Origin: Lamellibrachia columna
Taxonomy: Eukaryota; Annelida; Polychaeta; Sabellida; Siboglinidae
Length of the DNA: 64,000 nt
Assembly (NCBI GenBank): GCA_963662155.1
Contig: OY759266.1
Span: 3,884,526-3,948,525 of the forward strand
Direction: 5' to 3'
Of this stretch, positions 1-9,519 are shown piece by piece. Each line of letters begins with the position of its first letter. Position 1 is the first letter of the stretch. Made by a program: the position numbers and the translations under genes. The notes beneath the pieces were generated by a model. The model had not been told where the DNA came from and did not search any database. It was given only the letters and a program-made list of their open reading frames with translations.

Positions 1-127
1 CCACCTTGTGTCACCCAGGACTTGCCTGCTGCCACACCCACCATGTGTCACCCAGGACTTGCCTGCTGCCACACCCACCGTGAGTCACCCAGGACTTGCT
101 TGCTGCCACACCCACCATCTGTCACTG
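1..127. repeat. 37-bp minisatellite, cut by window start
   Basis: About three and a half copies of a 37-bp unit containing GTCACCCAGGACTTGC and CTGCCACACCCACC. The TCACCC motif recurs at 11, 48 and 85. The array probably continues to the left of the window. No coding content. Confidence 0.9.
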
Positions 128-582
128 GGCTCACTTTCACACTCCGCAACACAGTCAGTTCATAACACTAGAATTGTTTGATTTGTATCCTATTGATATT
201 TCCCCCAAGAATGCACGCATAACAAAATTTTGTTTTTTATGTAGTTACTTATTTTAATTCATAAACAATTAATTATAACATATGTTAAGGCGATAACGGA
301 AGCGAGCAATGTGATGAATACACATACCCCTGTATAAAGTAGGGAATCGATCCACAGGTTGTCATGACAACCGCCACCAACGAAATAAGCAACTCTGTTG
401 TGGTGTTTAGTCTAACAAACTGATTAGGTCTTACACAAAAGCAAACGGAATTAGAACACACTAGTTGTTTGCATCAATAAAATCTTTGATAAGGTGAAAC
501 AAAGAAAGTGGAGATAGCTTGCATGACCATAATGTACGCAGGAACATATATAGTCTTCCACAAGATTGAGCAAGTTAGTGCA
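128..582. other. Non-coding spacer
   Basis: AT-rich sequence with no recognisable gene, repeat or RNA signal. Confidence 0.5.

Positions 583-621
<39 letters not shown>
583..621. repeat. (TGCG)n microsatellite
   Basis: About ten uninterrupted TGCG tetranucleotides. The alternating purine/pyrimidine run could adopt Z-DNA. Confidence 0.95.
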
Positions 622-622
<1 letters not shown>

Positions 623-705
623 AGCTGTTTGCATGCAGCTGCTGAAAAGGGAATGGTGTGTGACTATAAACAGTGCCAAACAGTTTAGTTTATCCTAGCT
701 TGTTG

Positions 706-1083
706 TTACATGACTTGACATAAAGGCATAGGCCATATTGACCCCTCGCCGTCCTCTGGGATCATGCTCGATGTGCTGTGTACAACTCTGTTGTCAACAG
801 TGTAGCCTAATATAATTTCTGATCTGGTCAATCCACATCTTTTGTGGCCTTCCTCTATTCCGCTGTCCTTCCAAATATTGCTTGAATGATTGGCTAACAA
901 TGTTATATCTTGGCACATACGGCAAACGTGCTCAAACCACCCGAGTTCTCTGTGTCTGATGACATCTGTCATGGATTCAGTGGTGAATGTGTCCTCTCTG
1001 ATGTGGCTATTTTGCAGCCTGTCTGCTCTGGTAAAACTTCTGATAGCCCGCAGGCAACTCAGCACAATAACGCCAGTCTTCAA
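706..1083 (-). pseudogene. LINE ORF2 C-terminal relic (different family from its neighbour)
   Basis: The minus-strand reading frame carries the pattern found after the RT domain in many LINE polyproteins: an RLQNSHIR-like stretch, then a basic segment with DVIRHRELGWFEHVCRM, then a region resembling the usual K-R-x-G-R-P-x-x-x-W box. No RT catalytic domain is attached. It is therefore a 5'-truncated, dead copy. The family is not determined. Confidence 0.55.
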
Positions 1084-1191
1084 GTATATACTACTAAAAA
1101 GTAATAATTTACTGTCCTGTAATTTGTAACGTCGTCTCCCAAGGTGTGGTGATCTAAATACATTTGTGCAGTTCAGGGTTAAAATGGACGT

Positions 1192-3160
1192 CTATGATGA
1201 CTTAATAACTTCGAGGGCGGCTTTCTGAAATGTTTCTGCCGTCGGTGCGGTGACTGCTTCCTGGGTGAGGGAATTCCACATTGGGATAGAGCGAACATAG
1301 AACGAGTGCTGGTAGACGATGCTGGACGCTGGTAGTGTTCGGAATTTATACTCATGGTGGCGTCTAATGCGAGCATCTGCTGTGACAAAGATGGTAGGCA
1401 AACTGATGCCAACTTGTCCATGGTGAATCTTAAAAAAACAGAATGCCATCTCTGATGCAACGTCTAGTATGCAATGTATCCCACATGAGGTTAGCACACA
1501 TGACAGTGACACTTGAAGTTCTCCGATAGTCACCAGTGACCAAATGAGCTGCGGAAGGCTGCACTTGTTCAACTTTCAGAATGTCTGTCTTGGTGTGGTG
1601 TGACCAGGCGCAAGTAGCACAGTCAAACGTTGGTCGGACGAGTACGTCGTGTGTAGTTTCCCTCACTTCAGACGGTGCCGCGTGTAGTGTTCTCTTGATT
1701 AGGCCGAGTGTCTTTCTGACTTTGTTTTGCACCTTGTTGATGTGTGGCTGCCACGATAACGTCGTGTTGTTGGTAATTCCCAGGTAGTCGAAATTGTTAG
1801 TTCGTGGGATCTGTTGGTTATCCATATAGTAATCATAATGTTGATGACTTCCTCTTGGTCGTAATTGACAGGAAAGCGCAATTTGATACATTAAAATCCA
1901 TCTGCCACGTCTTTGCCCAGCGGTGGAGATTGTTCAGGTCAGATTCAAGTGCCAATTGGTCAGCCGATGTTTGAAATTCACAGTAAACGATAATGTCGTC
2001 AGCGAACAGGCGCAATTGTGAAGTCACTCCTTCATTGATGTCGTTAATGTACATCAAACACAATATTGGCCCCAACACTGTCCCTTGTGGAACTCCAGAA
2101 AGGACGTCCGCTGACCGCGATGACTGCCCATTGACGACAACTTGTTGACTGTGAGAACCGAGAAACGCTCTGATCCAGGCATTTGTCTTTCCGTTGATTC
2201 CGTAGTATCGGATTTTGTGGAGAAGTTTTGTATGAGACACTTTATCGAAGGCCTTACTGAAGTCCAGAAAAATAACATATGTTTGGTTCTTTCGGTTGAT
2301 AGAATACGCCAATTCATGTATTGAGTTGTATCTCACAAGAAAGACCCTTTCGGAAGCCATGTTGGTTATGGTTTAGAATATTGTTGTAAACAAGGTGCCG
2401 ACCGATTTGGCAGCACACAATATGTTCCATTATTTTGCATGTAATGCATGTTCGAGAAACCGGTCTGTAATTAGACGGTGTGGACTTATCACCCTTCTTG
2501 TAAATCACCGATATACGTGCGGTAGACCAATCAGATGGACGGTACCTTCATCGTAGGACTGCTGGAAGATGTTGGATAGCACTCCAGAGATCTCCTTGAC
2601 GGTCTCCTACAGAATCCTTGCCGAGAGTTCATCGGGGCCTGCAGCTTTGGTTTGGTTGATGTTCTTCAATAGTTTCTCAATCCCTGGTTGCGTGAAACGG
2701 ATGTTGTCCATCTCGCCGTAGGGAGGTGGTCCTTTGTCAATCATGTCTGTACCGTTGTCACGCGTGAATACTGAAGCCAACTGGTTGTTAAGAGCCTCTG
2801 CTTTGGCTAGACTAGTAATGTGCAGACTACCTGTATCAGAGAGTATCGGTATACTCATGTTTTCAGTTGTGTTGAGTCTCACTAAGAACCAAAACTTCTA
2901 CTAATTTCCTCCATCAAGCAAACTAGTTCCAATGACATCCCGGATGAAGTCGTCATGAGCAGATCTCATCAGCTTCTGTATGTGTTTCCGCTTCACACAA
3001 CAGACATACCAATCTTCTTGCTTCGTGGACTTTCTGACGGTGCGGTAGTACCTGTCCTTCTTACGGATTTCACATCGGATATCGCGGGTGATCCAGGGAA
3101 GGTCACGCTGGTTTTGGAGCTCTTCGTCGGGACAAAAGACTGAATCCTGTGATCGCAGGC
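1192..3160 (-). pseudogene. Non-LTR retrotransposon RT relic (CR1/Jockey-group-like)
   Basis: Read on the minus strand from about 3160 down to 1192. In order: a linker with LPWITRDIRCEIRKK, a region with KAAGPDELSARIL, then NYRPVS, FLDFSKAFDKVSH, SGVPQGTVLGPILCLMYIND and the RT active-site box LFADDII (near 2000), and finally the C-terminal S-x-P-M-W-N-S-L box near 1290. Several frame changes and stops break it, so it is inactive. The 5' part is missing; gypsy-1 lies immediately beyond. The order RT then W-N-S-L tail is typical of CR1/Jockey-group LINEs; the exact clade is inference. Confidence 0.8.
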
Positions 3161-3177
3161 TCTAGTCTCCTACGCAC

Positions 3178-3381
3178 TGTAATAGTACTTGTGGTATGTA
3201 CTTATCATTAACATTACAACACGGTATTATTGGGATTGATATTCATGAGGTGTATTTCAATAACTCAAATACATGGTCTGCGTCTCCGTACCCCAGAGCC
3301 CGAGGTACTCCTATAGACTAGGGTAACCGACTAAGGTGTATCTGTAGTCGCCAGATGGCGTCACTATATGCAGCCGTGACA
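3178..3381 (-). repeat. Gypsy-1 3' LTR
   Basis: 204-bp direct repeat of 9311-9514, with TG...CA ends. It differs at one base seen near 3343 (C versus T). Element orientation is minus, so this is the 3' LTR. Confidence 0.95.
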
Positions 3382-3421
3382 TCCCTCTTCTTATAAAACA
3401 AGAACATCAGAACAAGAACAA

Positions 3422-6400
3422 CTAAGTGTGGCTTACTACACTAACATAGTTATATAAGCAGCCTTGCAAACGTAACATACTATCAACGGACAAGATCAAG
3501 ATAGAGTTACAAATTGAACTTGGCTGGAGGCTTGCTGAGCCGTCCAGAGCGGGTCTGGTAGCCTGCTTCAGACCTCGCTTGCCGGAGTCGTGTGCCTCGT
3601 CGGGACGCTCCACTGGCTCAACGGCGGCCGTGCTAGGCATGTCATCAGGGTGTGACACGGGGTCGGCGTCAATAGGTCGGGTCTCGTGTGACCTGCGGAT
3701 CTGCACACGATTGCGGCGGAGAACTCCACCACTTGCTGTGCGGACGTCATACGACCTTGGTTCCGGACGCACGGTCTCGATGGTTGCCGGGTTCCACTTC
3801 CCTGTGACGTGGTGCTGGATGCGAACGGGTTGTCCACGGACCAGCGGGGTGAGTTGCGCGATCGCTCCCTGGTCGTGATACACTTTTTGTTGACGCTGTC
3901 GCTCGAACAGCCGTTCGGATATCGCGCCCTTCTCCGGGTGGGCGTTCAGGATTTTCACCGGCAGGTTGGCCCTCATCTTTCGCGCGTTCAGCATCTCGGC
4001 TGGTGAAGGGAGATGGTGATCGATCGGTGTCGACCGCAGAATCAGCATGGCCATGTCCGTGTCGACTCGGGCCGATGCTGCCTTCTTCAGTGTGCGCTTT
4101 ATCGTCTGTATCTGCCGCTCCACGAATCCATTTGATCTCGGGTAGTGCGGGCTGGAGGTGACGTGTTCAAATCCCCAAGCATTAGCGAAGAGTTTATACG
4201 CCTGACTGTCGAAGTGACCTCCGTTGTCGCTGACAACTCTGTCAGGGACACCTTGCTCGCTGAAGATACGCTTTGTCAACTTGACGATCATGTCACTCGT
4301 CGCTCGTCCCTCGATGAGTTCGACGAAAGGGAACTTTGAGTAATAATCACCGATGATGAGGTAATTATTTCGGCCAATCGAAAACAAGTCGGTGCCAACG
4401 ACCTGCCACGGCCGTGATGGCACTTCGTGCTGCATCAGCGGCTCCGAAGGCTGTGCGCACAACTCGCGTTGGCAGATGTCGCATCGCTGGATCATATTCT
4501 CGATGTCACGGTTGATGTTTATCCAGTATACACATGACCTGGCACGCAGGCGAGTTTTCTCCACTCCCTGGTGCGCCAGGTGGAGTTTCGCGAGGATCTC
4601 TGATCGGGCTCTGAGTGGGATAACGATGCGGTCGCTCTTCATGATGATGCCATCGTCGACCGTCAGCTCATCGCGGAATGGCCAGTAGGGGCGGAGCTGA
4701 GTAGCGAGTTGTCGCCTTGTCTCTGGCCAGCCACTCATGATGATGGACTTCAGAGAGAGCATCTCGTCGTCGTTGTCTGTCTCGTCTCGCAGCTGCTGCA
4801 GCCGGTGTTGGGAGAACTGCACGTGGTTGATCTGCATGTCAAACTTGAGACTTTCCTTGTTGCTGCTCGGCTGTCGTGAGAGTAGGTCAGCGACCGCGAC
4901 GTCTTTACCAGGTCGGTATTTGATGACGATGTCGTACGGTTGAATGCGTAGGAGCATCCGCTGTAGACGTTGGGGGGCGGCTGCCAGATTCTTCATGTGG
5001 ATCATCTCCAGAGGCTTGTGATCGGACTCTACAGTAAATCGCTTGCCGTATACGAACGTGTGAAAGCGCTCACATCCAAAGACGACTGCGAGCATCTCGC
5101 GCTCGATGTTTACGTATCGTCGTTCACAGTCACTGAGTGACTTCGATGCGAAGGCGATAGGCTTGTTCTTCTGCAGTAGGACGGCGCCCAGACCGCGGCT
5201 CGACGCGTCGACTTGCACGACCGTCTCGACTGCCGGGTCGAAGTAGCTCAACGTAGCTTCTCTGCATATTGCGTCTTTGGTTCGCTGGAATGCGCTCTCG
5301 TGCGCTGGTGTCCACACAAACTCACTGTCCTTCTTCAGCAGGTCTCTGAGTATGGCGGTGTGCTGTGAGAGATTTGGCGTGAAGGGAGACATGTAAGTTG
5401 CGATGCCCAGGAACTCCTTGAGTTGAGTGGCGTCTTGTGGCGCCTGTAGTTGCTTGATGGCCGTGATCTTCCCTGGGTCGGGGTGCACTCCATCAGTGTC
5501 GAAGATAAGCCCGAAGAACTGCATTCTTGGCTGCTTGATGTGGCATTTGTCGGCATTGAAGATTAGGCCATGCTGACGCGCTGTCTTCATTAAGTTGTGC
5601 AGGTTCGCATCGTGGTCGGCCTCGTTCTTGCCGAATACTGCGACGTCATCCGCTATCCCGATTGTGCCTCCACAGTTCTCCAGAATGTGGTCCATTCGCT
5701 CTTGGAACACGTCTTGGCTCAGGTTCAAGCCAAATGGTAGACGTTGGAACCTGTAGCGACCAAACGGACTGTTGAATGTCGTCAGGAAGCTGGATGGTTC
5801 GTCCAAGGACACACTCCAGTACCCGTGTCGCGCGTCGAGTTTGGAGAAGACGGTTGCTCCAGCGAGCTTGTGTATCAGCTCGTCAAGTGTTGGAGTCTTA
5901 TAATGCGGGCGCTTAATGGCAGTGTTCAAATCTTTTGGATCAAGACATATCCTCAGTTTGTTGTTGGATTTACGGCTGTAGACCAGGCTTGAAACCCAAT
6001 CAGTCGGTTCGGTCACCTTGGAGATGACACCGAGCCGTTCCATGTTGTCGAGTTCGTCTTTGACCTCGTCCTTCAGATGGATTGAACAGTGTCGAGGGGC
6101 GTGAATGACTGGCGTCACCGAGTTGTCCACAGTGATGTGGAATTCGCCGCTGAAATTGCCGATTCCCTCGAATCGATCCGGGTAGGCGGCGACCAGATCA
6201 CTTGTCGAGTCTACGCGTTTGTTCGGCACACTCTTGATCTCACAGTTCATCTCCATGAGGTGGAGACGTCGGCATGACGGCAGCCCCAGAATTGCCGGTC
6301 CCGCCGAGTCCGACACGTAGAACTCGGTGTCAATGCGCTCACTGTTGTAGCTGCATGGCACCGTCATCTTGCCATACTGCCGTATGCTCGTGCCGTTGTA

Positions 6401-6664
6401 GGCTGTCAGCTGGACTTCGCTGGGCAACAGACTACCCGGAATAGGGAACCCCTCCGAGTCCAGTTTCGCTGGGCACATACGGCGAAAAATGCGCAGCGGC
6501 AGAATATTCCCCTGTGCGCCGGTGTCGACCTTGACCTTCAATGTAGCAGGCACGTTAGGCTTGTCTGCCAGGGTGATACTCAGGGAGGCGAACACTTCGT
6601 CTCTCGTGTCCGCAACATTCACGATATCGAAGGTGAGCGCATCAAATGACTCTGCGAGTGATGG
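3422..6664 (-). CDS. pol: Gypsy-1 Pol (protease, RT, RNase H, integrase)
   Basis: Encodes the enzymes that process the polyprotein, copy the RNA and insert the cDNA. The first usable initiator-like codon is at 6622 (a GTG), but the frame stays open upstream to the TIR insertion at 6664, so this is the C-terminal part of a Gag-Pol frame rather than an ORF with its own start. Counting from 6622: protease VDTGAQ at residues 32-37; RT active site IADDVAVFG near 323-331 (ADD replaces the commoner YDD); RNase H VDASSRGLG from 471 and SDHKPLE near 533; integrase HHCC zinc motif (H681, H684, C714, C717) and DD35E triad D745, D799, E835. No chromodomain was seen at the C terminus. About 1066 residues without internal stops, the expected size for Ty3/gypsy Pol. 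Confidence 0.95.
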   Translation of the reverse strand, partial: PSLAESFDALTFDIVNVADTRDEVFASLSITLADKPNVPATLKVKVDTGAQGNILPLRIFRRMCPAKLDSEGFPIPGSLLPSEVQLTAYNGTSIRQYGKMTVPCSYNSERIDTEFYVSDSAGPAILGLPSCRRLHLMEMNCEIKSVPNKRVDSTSDLVAAYPDRFEGIGNFSGEFHITVDNSVTPVIHAPRHCSIHLKDEVKDELDNMERLGVISKVTEPTDWVSSLVYSRKSNNKLRICLDPKDLNTAIKRPHYKTPTLDELIHKLAGATVFSKLDARHGYWSVSLDEPSSFLTTFNSPFGRYRFQRLPFGLNLSQDVFQERMDHILENCGGTIGIADDVAVFGKNEADHDANLHNLMKTARQHGLIFNADKCHIKQPRMQFFGLIFDTDGVHPDPGKITAIKQLQAPQDATQLKEFLGIATYMSPFTPNLSQHTAILRDLLKKDSEFVWTPAHESAFQRTKDAICREATLSYFDPAVETVVQVDASSRGLGAVLLQKNKPIAFASKSLSDCERRYVNIEREMLAVVFGCERFHTFVYGKRFTVESDHKPLEMIHMKNLAAAPQRLQRMLLRIQPYDIVIKYRPGKDVAVADLLSRQPSSNKESLKFDMQINHVQFSQHRLQQLRDETDNDDEMLSLKSIIMSGWPETRRQLATQLRPYWPFRDELTVDDGIIMKSDRIVIPLRARSEILAKLHLAHQGVEKTRLRARSCVYWININRDIENMIQRCDICQRELCAQPSEPLMQHEVPSRPWQVVGTDLFSIGRNNYLIIGDYYSKFPFVELIEGRATSDMIVKLTKRIFSEQGVPDRVVSDNGGHFDSQAYKLFANAWGFEHVTSSPHYPRSNGFVERQIQTIKRTLKKAASARVDTDMAMLILRSTPIDHHLPSPAEMLNARKMRANLPVKILNAHPEKGAISERLFERQRQQKVYHDQGAIAQLTPLVRGQPVRIQHHVTGKWNPATIETVRPEPRSYDVRTASGGVLRRNRVQIRRSHETRPIDADPVSHPDDMPSTAAVEPVERPDEAHDSGKRGLKQATRPALDGSASLQPSSICNSILILSVDSMLRLQGCLYNYVSVVSHT

Positions 6665-6830
6665 CTATGAAGCGCCATCCATGTCAGTGAAGCGCGCATG
6701 TGATTGGTCAGTCACCTCTCCGCGTCGCGCGGTTCGTGTCAGTGAAGCGCGCATGGGATTGGTCAACGGTCGCGACGGGCTTCCCTCACGGTCCCGAAAT
6801 AGCTGTCCTGCGTTGCAGTGACGTCAGTGA

Positions 6831-7005
6831 ACTTACAAATCAATTGCATCCAAGGCCACGCGATGGCGCCACCATTAAATTATGTTCGGTACTGCAGCTC
6901 ACCTGGCTAAGCGCGAATACATTATACTATATATAGCAATAACTGGTAAATAATCGCAATAGTATTGCAATAGTAATACAACTATCGCAATACTAAAACT
7001 AGCCA
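6831..7005. other. 175-bp insertion splitting the left TIR
   Basis: Left and right TIRs align on both sides of this segment (GACGTCAGTGA before it, CTGTAGTCACCCC after it), but nothing in the right TIR corresponds to it. It is AT-rich, with ATAGTATTGCAATAGTAATA-type internal repetition near 6955-6985. Its identity is not known. Confidence 0.75.
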
Positions 7006-7641
7006 CTGTAGTCACCCCTACGTTTCCCGAGTTGTGGCCACGGGGGGGGGGTCACTCAATACATCGCCAGCTAGTACGTGCATCATATCCTCCCGACAAA
7101 ATCCACGTTTTATTTTCTGTATCCAACACACGTTAACACAAGCAAGTTGCAATGCTATTAAGCTTACTACTTTCATATTTCGTACTTTAAATAAAATAAA
7201 TGTAGTAATAAAAAATATGTTATGCGTACATTAGAATGTTAATTAAAGTGAATAATTCACCGACATATTATGATAATGAATTAATCTACAGCACATATCG
7301 TGAAACATTGCATAGTTTATACGCGAAAAATGCGTATTTCCTTTTACTCCTTTAACTTGAAAAGATAATATAATTTTGCGTAACTTGTGGAATGTGACTC
7401 CTGTCCAAGGAAAAGTGTGTGTATTTCAACCCGCTCAACGTGAAAACGGCACTGAAAGTGTAAAACGTATTCAGGGACTCAGTTCGGTCAGTTCTCAAGG
7501 GTGGTATACTGGCAGTGCATTGAGTGGCCCCCGTGGGGTAGTGCAACTAATGATGGATTATAGTTAACCTGCGGGTCACTAGCGCGGATTAAGGAATCGT
7601 ATTACTCGCATGCCGATCAGAACATCAAAAGAACCGCGAAA

Positions 7642-7766
7642 ATGTCGAATATTCGAGAGCGACTAAATAGCATTTTGACCCAAGTTAACACCACCTTTCG
7701 AGAAATTGAACAAAACGACCAACAGCAGCAAGACGCCCACACGGATGATTCTGATTTGATTTCCCA
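7642..7766 (+). CDS. Exon-like ORF with splice donor inside the TIR element (hypothetical)
   Basis: ATG at 7642 opens a hydrophilic peptide starting MSNIRERLNSILTQ, with a QNDQQQQDAHTDD segment. A strong splice donor (CA|GTAAGT) follows at 7767, and an in-frame stop overlaps the donor. This looks like a first coding exon ending in phase 2. I found no downstream exon. It lies wholly within the TIR element, so it is either the remnant of the transposon's own gene or a captured host exon. I do not recognise the peptide. Confidence 0.35.
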
Positions 7767-8286
7767 GTAAGTATTGTCTTGTAATAAAAACAAATCTAAT
7801 CGTAGCCAAGTGGGCAGGCTTCTAATAAACTCCCGCGTGCACACGCAAGCTACAGGCTTCACGAGGTGTGACAGAGGTCTGAAACTCCCATCTCCTATAT
7901 GTTTTGGTGGCTAACTTGCCTTTAATTCTTTAGGAAACAACGTCCCACTTTCTACCGCACCTCGACCATTAACTCAGATGTATTTGTGTTTAGCACTACA
8001 TGTGTTGGCATTAAAACAAATAGTTATATTTCCCAATTACAATTTCAACTTCTTAGTATGTATGAGTATTGAGTGACCCCCCTCATGGGCACAACTCGAG
8101 AAAAGTAGGGGTGACCACAGTCACTGACGTCACTGCAACGCAGGACAGCTATTTCGGGACCGTGAGGGAAGCCCGTCGCGACCGTTGACCAATCCCATGC
8201 GCGCTTCACTGACACGAACCGCGCGACGCGGAGCGGTGACTGACCAATCACATGCGCGCTTCACTGACATGGATGGCGCTTCATAG

Positions 8287-9193
8287 ATGGCGACTGTTCA
8301 ACCGCGTACACGCGAGTGTGCGAGCTGTCGCGTTGACGATATGTGGGTCGTCGCTCTGCAGTCGGTCCACGATGCCGTGACTGCGACCGTGGCCTCTGCT
8401 GTAGCAAGCGCGGTCTGCTGCTGCGGCGAAAGCGGGCAGGTTCCTGCTGACCTGTGGCTCTGCAGACCTTCTTCCAGTGGTTGGGCTTCCCACACGCGTC
8501 ACACTGTGACCCATATGCGGGACAACGGTTCTTGGGCTTGGGTGGATGGCTCCCACCACAATAAGCGCACGGATGTGTCGACCGCCTGTCGTTATTTTGG
8601 CGGGATACATAATCGACGGTCAGTTTGTCATTGTGCAACTGCTCGATGTCGGAGATCATCGCTTCGTGGGTCCTCGCTAGATCCATAGCTGCGTCCAGTG
8701 TGTAGGAGTCAGGTTTGGCTAGCAGCTGTTCTTGCACTTTTTTGTGCCGGACTCCCACGATCAATTGTTCCAGCAGTCTTTCGCCGACTTCACGCGAGTC
8801 TCGGAATTTACATTTCTTGGCTTGGAGCCGGCACCTGATCATATAATCGTCTGCGGACTCGCTTGACGTTTGCCTGAACTTTTGTAAGTGGAACCGATTC
8901 AGCCTGAAGTTGCTTTTTGGCTCCACTTGCTTATCGAACCGGTCCCACAGTGGGGCGAGGAGCTTTCGTTCGGCTGTCGTCATTTCCCATGTGTTGTATA
9001 TGCTTAGGCCGTCCTGCCCTATCCAGAGCAGGACGTATGTGACGTGCTCTTCCTCGGTTTTGGCACTTAGCGGCCCCTTGAATATCAGTTCGCAGTACTG
9101 TCTGAACGTACGGAACGTACTCGGCAGATCGGCCGATGACCAGTCCATTCTAGGCGGATCGATGCCTGACAGATCTGTCATTTTCAATGTCAA
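8287..9193 (-). CDS. gag: Gypsy-1 Gag with two zinc knuckles
   Basis: Structural polyprotein that packages the element RNA. The ATG is at 9193 (MTLKMTDLSG), about 120 bp inside the 5' LTR. A capsid-like segment (RFDKQVEPKSNFRLNRFHLQ, then a DDYMIRCRLQAKKC stretch) is followed near residues 210-245 by two nucleocapsid zinc motifs: CAYCGGSHPPKPKNRC, then CDACGKPNHWKKVC. A basic Arg/Ser/Gln-rich tail follows. The gypsy-derived frame ends at 8287 where the TIR element begins; a few more codons read into the TIR before a stop near 8261. The Gag frame is the same as the Pol frame once the inserted element and one ATGG are discounted. Confidence 0.92.
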
Positions 9194-9310
9194 TTCGTAT
9201 GGGCGACAATACAGTACAGGTCGGCTGGCGTTGCCGTCAACTTACGATTTTCAACCTGTCTGTGACTCAAACTTGACGTGTGGCGTGTAGTTCGTACGCC
9301 GCTGCCACCA

Positions 9311-9514
9311 TGTAATAGTACTTGTGGTATGTACTTATCATTAACATTACAACACGGTATTATTGGGATTGATATTCATGAGGTGTATTTCAATAACTCA
9401 AATACATGGTCTGCGTCTCCGTACCCCAGAGCCCGAGGTACTCCTATAGACTAGGGTAACCGACTAAGGTGTATTTGTAGTCGCCAGATGGCGTCACTAT
9501 ATGCAGCCGTGACA
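9311..9514 (-). repeat. Gypsy-1 5' LTR
   Basis: 204-bp direct repeat of 3178-3381. It should carry the promoter of the element, reading toward lower coordinates. No TATA box stood out. Confidence 0.95.
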
Positions 9515-9519
9515 CGCAC

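Larger units (their letters stand above)
6665..8286. mobile_element. TIR element inserted inside gypsy-1, 4-bp target duplication
   Basis: The ends are inverted copies: it starts CTATGAAGCGCCATCC at 6665 and ends with the reverse complement at 8286. The flanks are ATGG at 6661-6664 and ATGG at 8287-8290. The right TIR spans 8066-8286 (221 bp). The left TIR is the same sequence split by an extra 175 bp (6665-6830 and 7006-7067). Each TIR holds two direct copies of a motif starting GTCAGTGAAGCGCGCATG, possible transposase-binding repeats. No transposase was recognised; the interior has one short exon-like ORF at 7642. A 4-bp duplication with long TIRs occurs in several DNA transposon superfamilies, so I do not assign one. 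Confidence 0.88.
3178..9514 (-). mobile_element. Gypsy-1: Ty3/gypsy LTR retrotransposon, young, split by a TIR element
   Basis: Both 204-bp LTRs are present (3178-3381 and 9311-9514). They begin TGTAATAGTA and end GCCGTGACA on the plus strand, and I saw one mismatch between them. The 5-bp target duplication CGCAC is at 3173-3177 and 9515-9519. Reading the minus strand, a primer-binding site starting TGGTGGCAGCGG directly follows the 5' LTR (near 9310), and a purine tract AAGAAGAGGGA (3382-3392) precedes the 3' LTR. Gag and Pol lie between. Near-identical LTRs imply recent insertion. The only gross damage is the 1.6-kb TIR element at 6665-8286, between gag and protease. Confidence 0.93.
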
